64,000 nt of DNA, taken from positions 1,267,098-1,331,097 of the forward strand of contig NZ_SOAY01000010.1 in NCBI RefSeq assembly GCF_004364165.1, read 5' to 3'. Below are positions 35,713-44,188 of the stretch, one piece after another. The notes under the pieces are model-generated. The model worked only from the letters and a program-made list of their open reading frames with translations, had not been told where the DNA came from and did no database searches. How positions within the stretch are numbered: position 1 is the stretch's first letter; each line of letters begins with the position of its first letter. The stretch comes from Maribacter spongiicola (GTDB taxonomy: Bacteria; Bacteroidota; Bacteroidia; Flavobacteriales; Flavobacteriaceae). The position numbers and the translations under genes are program-made.

Positions 35713-36618
35713 CTAAAGTACTGGCTTTTTTAGCACCTTTTCAATTGGTTTCACTAAATCTCTAATAATTTGTTCACCATTGGCATCATCGATCAAGGCT
35801 ACTAAAATATATCTTCGGTTGCTATCTTCGCCCCAAACCAATATAGAATCGGAGTGGTAGGTGCGCCATGAACCTGATTTTCTAAACAATCTAGCTTTAG
35901 GTGCAATCTTATCTAAAGTGTTTACGAATTTATGGTGCAACTCTGGGTCCTCCATAATATCCAACATTTGTTTCGAACGTTTTTGGTTTACTAGTTTACC
36001 GTTCGCCAATAAATAATAATACCTACAAACTTGTGTTACCGTTGCAGCGTGACTTAAATTTTTAAGTGGCTCGCGATTGGTGTCACCACCACCGCCATAA
36101 CGTTTACCAACCCAGAGTCCGCCTCCTTTTTGCTCGTCATAAAAGGCATATTTAGGGTCTGTCATTACCGATTCTAACTTATCATAGCCTACACGGTCAA
36201 TCATTCTGGTAGATGCGGCATTGTCAGATTTACTGATCATTAGGCGCATATCTTTTTTAACTTCTGCGGTTTCTTTTAATTCACCTTTCTCAATAGCATC
36301 CATAGCTGCCAAAAGAATAGCTATTTTAGGTAAACTTGCGGCATACATCATATGATTGCCATTTACACGGGCAAAACGAACTTGCTCTGGGTTGCTAAGG
36401 TCAACAAGACCTACCGCCATTTTCTTTTGTATAATAAGATCGTTCCATTCTGGGTGAGATGCCAATTCATCACGTAAATTGGTTTGCAGTGAACTATCTA
36501 GTAATTTTTGTAAAGGTTTGATCTTTGCATTATCTATGCGAATAGGTAATTCATTTTGTGCAAAAACATTTACGCAAAATAGGATAGAAAAAAGAAAAAA
36601 GACTTGGGTTGATCTCAT
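35713..36618 (-). CDS. Exported class A beta-lactamase-like serine hydrolase
   Basis: A 301-residue protein with a signal peptide (MRSTQVFFLFSILFCVNVFA, cleaved before QNE). All three superfamily boxes are present: SLPK (SxxK nucleophile), SDN in MISKSDNAAS, and KSG in LFRKSGSWRTY. I do not see the ExxLN motif carrying Glu166 of true class A enzymes, so a peptidoglycan-active hydrolase is at least as likely as a resistance enzyme. The start at 36618 was chosen because it gives a clean signal peptide. It has a promoter at 36646-36653, is followed by the HEAT transporter, and is divergent from the D-amino-acid-type operon. Confidence 0.88.
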   Translation of the reverse strand: MRSTQVFFLFSILFCVNVFAQNELPIRIDNAKIKPLQKLLDSSLQTNLRDELASHPEWNDLIIQKKMAVGLVDLSNPEQVRFARVNGNHMMYAASLPKIAILLAAMDAIEKGELKETAEVKKDMRLMISKSDNAASTRMIDRVGYDKLESVMTDPKYAFYDEQKGGGLWVGKRYGGGGDTNREPLKNLSHAATVTQVCRYYYLLANGKLVNQKRSKQMLDIMEDPELHHKFVNTLDKIAPKARLFRKSGSWRTYHSDSILVWGEDSNRRYILVALIDDANGEQIIRDLVKPIEKVLKKPVL

Positions 36619-36645
36619 TGATTTTTGTGTTTTTAAAAATGTAGT

Positions 36646-36653
36646 CAAATTTA
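36646..36653 (-). promoter_or_regulatory. -7 promoter element of the serine hydrolase gene
   Basis: TAAATTTG on the minus strand, a perfect TAnnTTTG match, 27 bases before the start at 36618. It supports that start over the upstream in-frame ATG, which would lie upstream of the promoter. Confidence 0.6.
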
Positions 36654-36884
36654 GGTTATGCACAGATTAGTAAAATGTTAATTTTTGCTATTTGAAACTG
36701 TTTAAATAATGTAACAAATACGCCTTGTCGTCATATATAGCGTAAAATTCTGTGTTAATTTTTTAAATACTTTCATATTATATACTACCTATGCGTGCCT
36801 TTTTTTAATATAAAGTTTACGATACTATAAAAAGGATTATTAATATAAATGCTGTACCTTAAAAAATAGAATATAACATAGCTT

Positions 36885-37946
36885 ATGAATCTTAAAGACG
36901 GCGTAAAAACTGCTGAAAATAAAGTGTCCGTAGAGGCACGTAAACTTAGCCATATGGTTAAAGATACTAGTAAATCTTTAGTAGATCGGTTAGAGTGTTT
37001 TGAAGATATTATAAGTTTAGAAGTGGGCGATACGGGTTTGCACCGTGCTAAAACTTTAGAACGAGAATTCAATGTACGTCAGCTTTACCTTAAATACGAA
37101 GGCGACAACCCTACGGGAACGCAAAAAGATCGCATTGCCTTTGCTCAACTTTATGATGCCCTTCGCCGCGAATTTTCTGTTGTAAGTTTAGCCACTTGTG
37201 GTAATTACGGGGTGGCAATGGCTCTGGCATCTGATCTAGCAGGTATTGCCTGTAAAATTTACATTCCAGAAAGTTACCATACCGATCGAGTGGTTGAAAT
37301 GGAAAGTCTGGGCGCAGAGATTATTCGTATTCCTGGTAGTTATGAAGATGTAGTTACCGAGAGCTCTAAATTGGCGGCAGCACATGGTTGGTACGATGCC
37401 AACCCTGGTGGCGCCAACACTCCGCTACAAATATCTGCCTATGCTCTAATAGCTCAAGAAATTTTCGAAGATTTAGGTGATGCGCCAAAATACTGTGCGG
37501 TACCTGTTTCTAACGGAACATTGTTTGCAGGAATTTATAGGGGATTCGTAAATCTGTATAAAAGAGGGAAGACTTCTCGTATACCTAAAATGATTGCAGC
37601 ATCATCATCTCATAAGAACCCGATCGTGGAGTCCTTTTTGTTAGGATTGGATCATTGTAAAGATTTGAATCCGGCAGCAATTAAAGAAACGAAATATAAC
37701 GAACCACTAATCAACTGGCATAGTTTCGATGGGGAAGAGGCATTATATGCTTTGAAAGAATCGGAAGGTGAAGCTTTTAATATTAGTGATAAAAAATTAA
37801 AAGAGATGACTTCTCTTTTATATAAAAAGGAAGGATTTCGAATTTTACCGGCATCGACAGCGGGTTTGATCGGACTTCTACAATTAGACGAAAAAATGAA
37901 TTTTGAGCCTGACCGCTTCGTGGCAGTGCTCACAGCAAAAAATTAA
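36885..37946 (+). CDS. Threonine-synthase-like PLP enzyme (fold type II)
   Basis: A 353-residue fold-type-II PLP enzyme. The PLP lysine is Lys81 in NPTGTQKDR (threonine synthases usually have NPTGSFKDR), with SLATCGNYGVA for phosphate binding and PVSNGTLFAGIYRGF later on. It is shorter than biosynthetic threonine synthase and not with thrA/thrB, so a lyase, racemase or ammonia-lyase acting on another amino acid is more likely. It heads an operon with DUF1611 (8-bp gap), a dipeptide-epimerase-like gene and NhaD. The context suggests handling of a D-amino acid or of a product from that pathway. Confidence 0.85.
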   Translation: MNLKDGVKTAENKVSVEARKLSHMVKDTSKSLVDRLECFEDIISLEVGDTGLHRAKTLEREFNVRQLYLKYEGDNPTGTQKDRIAFAQLYDALRREFSVVSLATCGNYGVAMALASDLAGIACKIYIPESYHTDRVVEMESLGAEIIRIPGSYEDVVTESSKLAAAHGWYDANPGGANTPLQISAYALIAQEIFEDLGDAPKYCAVPVSNGTLFAGIYRGFVNLYKRGKTSRIPKMIAASSSHKNPIVESFLLGLDHCKDLNPAAIKETKYNEPLINWHSFDGEEALYALKESEGEAFNISDKKLKEMTSLLYKKEGFRILPASTAGLIGLLQLDEKMNFEPDRFVAVLTAKN

Positions 37947-37954
37947 ATAAATAG

Positions 37955-39028
37955 ATGAAAAAAGTTATTGACGGTAAAGCACTGGTATATTGTGAGGGAG
38001 CATTTAATACTCCGAATGGTAAAACGGCCCATGGGCTGGTTCGCTTTACCGAGCGTTATGAAGTTGTGGGTGTTTTAGATGAGAAATATGCGGGTAGAGA
38101 TGCCGGTGATGTTTTAGATGGTAGGCCGAACGGTATTCCTGTTTATAAAGATTTAGAAGCTGCCATTGTAGCACTTACGGCAAGTAATAATATGCCAAGT
38201 TATTTGGTTATCGGTCTTGCGCCAGATGGCGGTAGGTTGCCACAAGTTGCCAAAGCGACCATTAAAGCAGCGTTACAACAAGGGTGGAACGTTGATAGCG
38301 GTTTACATGATTTCTTGACCAATGATCCCGAACTTGTGGCTTTGGCCAAAGAGAAGAATGTGAAGATCAGAGATATTAGAAAAACGCCCGATCGTGATCA
38401 ATTACACTTTTTTACAGGTGATATTGAAAAAGTTGACTGCTTAAAATTAGCGGTATTAGGAACGGATTCTGCTTTGGGTAAACGGACTACTGCTTGGATT
38501 TTGGTTCATGCATTTCGTAATGCAGGTAAAAAAGCAGAAATGATCGGTACCGGACAAACAGGATGGATGCAAGGTGCTAAATATAGTATGGTGATGGATA
38601 GTTGTATAAACGATTTCGTTTCAGGTGAAATTGAACATGCCGTTGTAAGTGCCTTTAAAAATGAAGATCCAGATGTCATTGTTATTGAAGGGCAAGGAAG
38701 TTTAATGAACCCTGCTTACCCAGGCGGATTTGAAATTCTTGCTGCCGGTAGACCAGATTATGTAATTCTGCAACATGCACCAAAAAGAGTAGAGTACGAC
38801 GGATTCCCTGGTTATAAAATGCACTCGCTAGAAGAGCAAATAAATGCTATTCAGGTTATTTCTGGTAAAGAAGTGATTGCGATTACCATAAATCATGAAG
38901 ACATGGATAAAAGTGAAATACTTGATGTTTGTAAGGCTATTACCTTAGAAACAAAACTTCCCGCTTTTGATGTGCTAGAATACGGGGCAGATGATTTGAT
39001 CGCACTTCTAATGGAGAAAATTAAATGA
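37955..39028 (+). CDS. DUF1611 protein, candidate D-glutamate N-acetyltransferase (DgcN-like)
   Basis: A 357-residue DUF1611 protein: an N-terminal Rossmann-like domain (residues 1-145) and a C-terminal P-loop-like domain starting LAVLGTDSALGKRTTAW, with IGTGQTGWMQGA and VIEGQGSLMNPAYPGG. DUF1611 member DgcN is described as an N-acetyltransferase acting on D-glutamate, working with the enolase-superfamily epimerase DgcA. Here the next gene is exactly such an epimerase and overlaps this one by 4 bp (ATGA), which strongly supports the pairing. Substrate identity (D-Glu versus another D-amino acid) is inferred. Confidence 0.85.
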   Translation: MKKVIDGKALVYCEGAFNTPNGKTAHGLVRFTERYEVVGVLDEKYAGRDAGDVLDGRPNGIPVYKDLEAAIVALTASNNMPSYLVIGLAPDGGRLPQVAKATIKAALQQGWNVDSGLHDFLTNDPELVALAKEKNVKIRDIRKTPDRDQLHFFTGDIEKVDCLKLAVLGTDSALGKRTTAWILVHAFRNAGKKAEMIGTGQTGWMQGAKYSMVMDSCINDFVSGEIEHAVVSAFKNEDPDVIVIEGQGSLMNPAYPGGFEILAAGRPDYVILQHAPKRVEYDGFPGYKMHSLEEQINAIQVISGKEVIAITINHEDMDKSEILDVCKAITLETKLPAFDVLEYGADDLIALLMEKIK

Positions 39029-40092
39029 GAATAACAAATATTTCTTTTGAGCGTTTAGATCTTAAACTATCAGACCCCTATACTATTGCTTACGAAACGA
39101 TTGACCGTACCAGTAATTTTATTTTAAAGGTTGAAACCGATACCAGAATTGTGGGTTATGGTTGTGCAGCACCTGATCCTGTGGTTACCAATGAATCGCC
39201 AGGTGATGTTACCCAAGCTATAAAGAATATTATTATTCCTTATTTATTGGGTAAAGATCCTTTTACTTACGCCTTATTGTTATTAGAATTAAAAGAGCTA
39301 TTGGGCAAAAGGTCATCGGCATTGGCAATGGTAGATTTAGCCTTGTTCGACATTATGTCTAAAAAAGCTGAGGTGCCTTTATACAAATTTTTAGGCGGTT
39401 TTCGTAATCACATTGCTACCAGTATTACTATTGGTATTATGGGTATCGATGATACGTTGTCGTATGCCAGTGAATATGTGAAACAAGGTTTTACAATTTT
39501 AAAAATAAAGGGCGGTTCTGATCTTGAAGAAGATATTGCCAAAATGAGATTGATTCATGAGAAATACCCTGATATCGAATTACGTTTCGATGGTAACCAG
39601 GGCTACTCTGTTAAAGAATCTGTTGCGTTTGTAAAGGCTACAGCTGCTATAGGTATTGAAATTTTTGAACAACCTACAAAAGTAGAAGCAGAAGAACGAC
39701 TGGGCGAAGTAACCGATTTGGTGAGTATACCCGTAATGGCAGATGAGAGCTTAAAAACATTGACCGATGCTTTTCGCCTAGCACAGAACGAGCGTGTAGA
39801 TATGGTGAATATTAAGCTACAGAAAGTAGGTGGTATTTGGGTAGGTATGCATATCAACTCCGTTGCCAAAGCGGCTAAATTAGACGCAATGGTAGGTTGT
39901 ATAGATGAATGCGGATTGGGTATCGCTGCCGGATTACATTTTGCACTTTCTAGACCGAATATTGTGTATGCCGATTTAGACGGACATTTAGATATTATTG
40001 ATGATCCTTATCATTCTATATTTAGATTGGAAAAAGGAATTTTATACCCTACCGAAGAATACGGTTTAGGTTTTTCTGATGCTAACTTTTAA
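39025..40092 (+). CDS. Enolase-superfamily epimerase (dipeptide epimerase / DgcA-like)
   Basis: A 355-residue member of the muconate-lactonising enolase subgroup. The acid-base pair KxK is Lys160/Lys162 in LKIKGG; metal ligands are in RFDGNQGY, EQP and MADES; the opposite-face lysine is in NIKLQKVGG. This is the signature of L-Ala-D/L-Glu epimerases and of DgcA, which epimerises N-acetyl-D-glutamate. The start overlaps the DUF1611 stop. Two readings fit: recycling of peptidoglycan dipeptides, or D-glutamate catabolism through an N-acetyl intermediate. The DUF1611 partner favours the second. Confidence 0.9.
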   Translation: MRITNISFERLDLKLSDPYTIAYETIDRTSNFILKVETDTRIVGYGCAAPDPVVTNESPGDVTQAIKNIIIPYLLGKDPFTYALLLLELKELLGKRSSALAMVDLALFDIMSKKAEVPLYKFLGGFRNHIATSITIGIMGIDDTLSYASEYVKQGFTILKIKGGSDLEEDIAKMRLIHEKYPDIELRFDGNQGYSVKESVAFVKATAAIGIEIFEQPTKVEAEERLGEVTDLVSIPVMADESLKTLTDAFRLAQNERVDMVNIKLQKVGGIWVGMHINSVAKAAKLDAMVGCIDECGLGIAAGLHFALSRPNIVYADLDGHLDIIDDPYHSIFRLEKGILYPTEEYGLGFSDANF

Positions 40093-40101
40093 TTATTCGC
40101 C

Positions 40102-41406
40102 ATGTATTTAACGCTACTTGCTGTTTTTGTTGTTGGATATTTTTTTATTGCATTAGAACACACCGTCAAAATTGATAAGGCTGCCACTGCTTTATTAACG
40201 GGTACCTTGTGTTGGGTTATTTATATTTTAGGACGAGATGTGTTCATCGCCGATATGCCAGGTGATGAATCTATTCATTTTGTAACCGAAAGTCTACGGG
40301 AGAATTTAGGCGAAATTGCAGAAATTTTATTTTTTCTGTTAGGTGCTATGACCATTGTCGAAATTATTGATGCTCATGAAGGGTTTTCAGTAATTACCGA
40401 TAGGATCACGACCACCAATCGTGTGAAGTTATTGTGGATATTGTGTCTATTGACCTTCTTTCTTTCTGCTGCTCTAGATAACCTTACTACGGCAATTGTA
40501 ATGTCTGCATTACTTCGTAAACTTATACATGAAAAGAAAGATTTATGGATGTTTGCAGGTCTTCTAATTATAGCGGCGAACGCGGGTGGGGCATGGTCAC
40601 CTATTGGTGATGTTACTACCATTATGTTATGGATAGGCGGTCAAGTAACCGCTATGCATATTATTAAAGAAATATTCTTACCAAGTTTGGTATGTTTGTT
40701 AGTGCCATTGACAATTATTTCATTTCGGTTTAAAGGCGATATCGCTAAATCTACAGAAATTGATGATGTTCATTCTCACGGATTTGAAGTGAGTAATTTT
40801 GATAAAAATCTTGTATTTTCTATAGGTATTGGCGCCTTGTTATTTGTACCTATATTTAAAACTATTACCCACTTGCCACCATTTATGGGGGTATTGTTAG
40901 GGTTGAGTATCGTGTGGATAACTACAGAAATTTTACACAGAAACAAGACTATAGAAGAGAAGAAAACCTTAGCAATTTCTAATGTATTGAGAAGAATTGA
41001 TACACCTAGTATTCTATTCTTTTTAGGGATATTAGTGGCGGTTGGCGCACTACAGTCCGCCGGACATTTAGCCGACATGTCACGCTTGTTAGATGCTAAT
41101 TTTGAGAGCATCTATGCGGTTAACTCCATCATAGGAGTTTTGTCTTCGATTGTAGACAACGTGCCATTGGTTGCTGGTACCATGGGTATGTATAGTTTAG
41201 AAACCTACCCGCCAGATTCTGATTTCTGGGAACTGCTGGCTTTTTGCGCAGGTACAGGCGGTAGTATTCTTATCATTGGATCAGCAGCAGGTGTTGCCAT
41301 AATGGGCATCCTTAAAATTGATTTTATGTGGTACCTAAAGAATATATCGTTGCTGGCGTTTATTGGCTATGTTGCCGGTATCTTAACTTTTATGATAGTG
41401 AATTAG
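40102..41406 (+). CDS. nhaD: NhaD-type Na+/H+ antiporter
   Basis: A 434-residue inner-membrane protein with about 12 hydrophobic segments. Characteristic NhaD features are EILFFLLGAMTIVEIIDAHEGF, FFLSAALDNLTTAIVMSALLRK, NAGGAWSPIGDVTTIMLWI and SSIVDNVPLVAGTMGMYS. It exchanges Na+ for H+, fitting a marine lifestyle. It starts 9 bp after the epimerase stop, so it is the fourth gene of that operon, an unexpected partner: it may supply the sodium cycle for a Na+-coupled uptake system or simply be co-expressed. It ends 2 bp from the convergent glucosidase gene. Confidence 0.93.
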   Translation: MYLTLLAVFVVGYFFIALEHTVKIDKAATALLTGTLCWVIYILGRDVFIADMPGDESIHFVTESLRENLGEIAEILFFLLGAMTIVEIIDAHEGFSVITDRITTTNRVKLLWILCLLTFFLSAALDNLTTAIVMSALLRKLIHEKKDLWMFAGLLIIAANAGGAWSPIGDVTTIMLWIGGQVTAMHIIKEIFLPSLVCLLVPLTIISFRFKGDIAKSTEIDDVHSHGFEVSNFDKNLVFSIGIGALLFVPIFKTITHLPPFMGVLLGLSIVWITTEILHRNKTIEEKKTLAISNVLRRIDTPSILFFLGILVAVGALQSAGHLADMSRLLDANFESIYAVNSIIGVLSSIVDNVPLVAGTMGMYSLETYPPDSDFWELLAFCAGTGGSILIIGSAAGVAIMGILKIDFMWYLKNISLLAFIGYVAGILTFMIVN

Positions 41407-41408
41407 AA

Positions 41409-44039
41409 CTATTTTTCGTCTAGCTGTTCAATTAGGTTGGCGACTAAGGCCGTCCAACCTGTTTGATGGGCTGCACCTAATCCACGACCGTTTTCTCCGT
41501 GAAAATACTCGTAGAATAAAATCAAATCCTTAAAATTAGGGTCTTGGTAATATTTCTCATAGTTCTTGTTGATCGCACGGTTACCATTGGCATCTTTTTC
41601 GAACATCTTTATAAGACGCTTGCTTAATTCATCACTCACTTGTTTTAGATTGAGCAACTTCGAGCTTCCTGTTGGGTATTCAAAAAGAAAATCATTACCA
41701 TCATACCATTGGTATTCACGTAATGCCTGAATGAATAAGTAGTTCATGGGCATCCAAATTGGTCCGCGCCAGTTAGAGTTACCGCCGAAGAGCGATACGG
41801 TAGATTCTGCAGGTTCGTAATCGATAGAATAATCTACTCCGGCGATATGAATTTGATATGCTTTCTCATGCACCTTCGATAAGGATCTAATACCGAATTC
41901 ACTCAAAAATTCTTTTTCATCTAAAAGTGCTGCCACCAATTTTTGCATTCTATCTTTTGGCACTAATGATAATAAAAGGTCCCCATTTTCTTCATACTGC
42001 TGTATCACCTCATATTTAAGTGTTTCTGCACGGTATTTTTTAAACCAAAGAACACTTGCCTTGAATTTCGGGAATTTATCTAGTACACTTTTCTTAATAG
42101 TAAGAACAGCTGCCAGTGACAACATGCCGGCTATAGATCTCACTTTTATAGTAGTGGATTGCCCATCAGGTAAAATTAAACGGTCATAGAAGAAACCTTC
42201 GGCATCGTCCCAAGTGTTGGCCTTATCAGTATCCATTTTGTTCAAAGCTTCTGCAATGAATACAAAATGTCCGAAATACTTCGTTGCCATATCTTCATAA
42301 GAATTGTCATGTTCGGCAATACGCAAGCTAATTTCAAGCATATTCAAGCTGTACATGGCCATCCAAGCAGTGCCATCTACTTGATCTAATATACCACCAC
42401 CGGGTACACCATGGCTGCGATCAAAAACTCCAATATTATCAAGTCCTAAAAATCCGCCTTGAAAAACATTATTATCATTTCTGTCTAAACGATTTACCCA
42501 CCAATTAAAGTTGAGCGATAGTTTATTGAACATTCGTTTTAAAAACTTAATGTCTGGTACGCCGGTTATAGATTTATCGGTACCATAAATTTGTAAAGTT
42601 GCCCATGCTTGAACTGGCGGATTCACATCACTAAAATTCCATTCATAAGCTGGTATCTGTCCGTTAGGTGACATGTACCATTCTTTGGTGAACAATAGCA
42701 ACTGGTCTTTCGCAAACTCTGGGTCTATAGAGGCGAACGATGCACAATGAAATGCAGAATCCCACGCAGCATACCACGGGTATTCCCAAGCATCTGGCAT
42801 AGAAAGTATATCGTGATTACGCAATGTTTTCCAATGGCTATTACGACCTTCTAATCTTTCTTTTGGCGGCGGAGTGGTTTTGTAATCACCATCTAGCCAT
42901 TTTTCAACTTCGTAATTGTAATATTGCTTCGTCCAAAGTAAACCTGCAAAAGCTTGTTTTAATATAGCCTTTCGGTCTTCGGTAGCTTTAGGGGCTATTT
43001 CATCATAGAATTGAGCACACTCTTTTTGTCTTTTTTTGAATATGGAATCAAAGTCTGAAAATGGTGTGTCAAGTGTTTCTTCGGTTAAACGAAGTTGGAA
43101 TGTTTTTGATTCTCCACCATCTAAAATGACTTGATATAACGGCGCAAATTTAGTACCTGAATTATTTTTTGTTGCTAACTCAAAATCATTGTTGCAGACA
43201 GCGGTATGGAACAAATCTTTCTTAAACGGATGATCATTCTTATCCTTATAAACCTTTTCTCTATTAGTTTCATTTTCTGTAAAGAATAACTGCGCTGCCT
43301 TTTGAAAATAAAGATTGTACTTACCTACATAAGGGTGGTCTATGTGAACAAATGGGTTAGCTTTTGTCCCTTTTTGAGTGATGGTCGGTTTTTTTGGCAT
43401 TTTTTTAAATGACCAATGATTACGCATCACCATTTGTGGCAATAATGTTATAGGGGCTGGTTTTGAGTTTCTATTTGTAATGGTAATTTGAATAAAAATA
43501 TCGGTTTCATCACCTTTTGCATATTCTGTGCTAACGTCAAAATAGGTGTTGTCATCGAAAATACCGGTATCTAATAACTCGAATTCCAGCTCTTTCCTAT
43601 TCCGTTTTTGGTTTTCTTCAATCAATTGATTGTACGGATATTCTTTCTGCGAATACTTGTACAAATATTTCATGTACGAGTGCGAGGGCGTATTTTCTAA
43701 ATAGTAATATAGCTCTTTTACATCTTCACCATGGTTACCCTGCGGACCTGTTAACCCAAAAAGGCGCTCTTTTAAAATAGGGTCTTTGTCGTTCCATAAA
43801 CCGATGCTAAAGCACATGTTGCAATAACGATCGCTAATACCTGCAATACCATCTTCGCCCCACCTAAAAGTACGACTTCTGGCATGGTCATGCGGAAAAT
43901 AGTTCCAAGCATCGCCACCTGCACTATAATCTTCACGTACCGTACCCCATTGGCGTTCACTTAAATATGGACCCCATTTTAACCAGTCTTTTTCTTTGGT
44001 ATGTTGTTGGGCTAAACGGTCTTTTTCAGGGTTTTTCAT
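41409..44039 (-). CDS. GH63/MGH1-like glucosidase, paralog 2
   Basis: An 876-residue cytosolic paralog of the 28714-31341 protein, alike over its whole length: WGPYLSERQWGTVREDYS, MPDAWEYPWYAAWDSAFH, GQIPAYEWNFSDVNPPVQ, GFLGLDNIGVFDRSHG and GNSNWRGPIWMPMNY. The start at 44039 was chosen over an ATG 30 bases upstream because it matches the N-terminus of the paralog and has the usual A-rich leader. Probably a cytosolic alpha-glucosidase or solute-glycoside hydrolase with somewhat different specificity. It is convergent with nhaD; its upstream region carries the six-copy heptamer repeat. Confidence 0.9.
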   Translation of the reverse strand: MKNPEKDRLAQQHTKEKDWLKWGPYLSERQWGTVREDYSAGGDAWNYFPHDHARSRTFRWGEDGIAGISDRYCNMCFSIGLWNDKDPILKERLFGLTGPQGNHGEDVKELYYYLENTPSHSYMKYLYKYSQKEYPYNQLIEENQKRNRKELEFELLDTGIFDDNTYFDVSTEYAKGDETDIFIQITITNRNSKPAPITLLPQMVMRNHWSFKKMPKKPTITQKGTKANPFVHIDHPYVGKYNLYFQKAAQLFFTENETNREKVYKDKNDHPFKKDLFHTAVCNNDFELATKNNSGTKFAPLYQVILDGGESKTFQLRLTEETLDTPFSDFDSIFKKRQKECAQFYDEIAPKATEDRKAILKQAFAGLLWTKQYYNYEVEKWLDGDYKTTPPPKERLEGRNSHWKTLRNHDILSMPDAWEYPWYAAWDSAFHCASFASIDPEFAKDQLLLFTKEWYMSPNGQIPAYEWNFSDVNPPVQAWATLQIYGTDKSITGVPDIKFLKRMFNKLSLNFNWWVNRLDRNDNNVFQGGFLGLDNIGVFDRSHGVPGGGILDQVDGTAWMAMYSLNMLEISLRIAEHDNSYEDMATKYFGHFVFIAEALNKMDTDKANTWDDAEGFFYDRLILPDGQSTTIKVRSIAGMLSLAAVLTIKKSVLDKFPKFKASVLWFKKYRAETLKYEVIQQYEENGDLLLSLVPKDRMQKLVAALLDEKEFLSEFGIRSLSKVHEKAYQIHIAGVDYSIDYEPAESTVSLFGGNSNWRGPIWMPMNYLFIQALREYQWYDGNDFLFEYPTGSSKLLNLKQVSDELSKRLIKMFEKDANGNRAINKNYEKYYQDPNFKDLILFYEYFHGENGRGLGAAHQTGWTALVANLIEQLDEK

Positions 44040-44133
44040 GAATTGTTTTTTGGGTGGTACTTTATGCACTAAGCGCTGTGCGCGGTGATCATATTATTAT
44101 AAAAATATCTTAGTTGAAATTTACTTTTTATTT

Positions 44134-44175
44134 AGCCAAAAGCCAAAAGCCAAAAGCCAAAAGCCAAAAGCCAAA
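44134..44175. repeat. Heptanucleotide tandem repeat (AGCCAAA), six copies
   Basis: Six exact AGCCAAA units followed by decayed ACCAAACC. Same unit as at 14854-14886. It lies between the 5' end of glucosidase paralog 2 and the 3' end of the amidohydrolase gene, 95 bases upstream of the glucosidase start, so copy-number change could alter its promoter spacing. Confidence 0.92.
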
Positions 44176-44188
44176 ACCAAACCAAGAG

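Noticed and set aside
35713-36618. Annotation as an antibiotic-resistance class A beta-lactamase
   Set aside because: SxxK, SxN and KSG boxes are present, but I cannot find the ExxLN Glu166 motif, so resistance is not supported.
28714-44039. Composite mobile element bounded by the two glucosidase genes
   Set aside because: The copies are diverged, no transposase, integrase or terminal repeats are present, and the genes between look chromosomal.
44134-44175. Heptamer array as a CRISPR
   Set aside because: Units are 7 bases with no spacers and no cas genes nearby.
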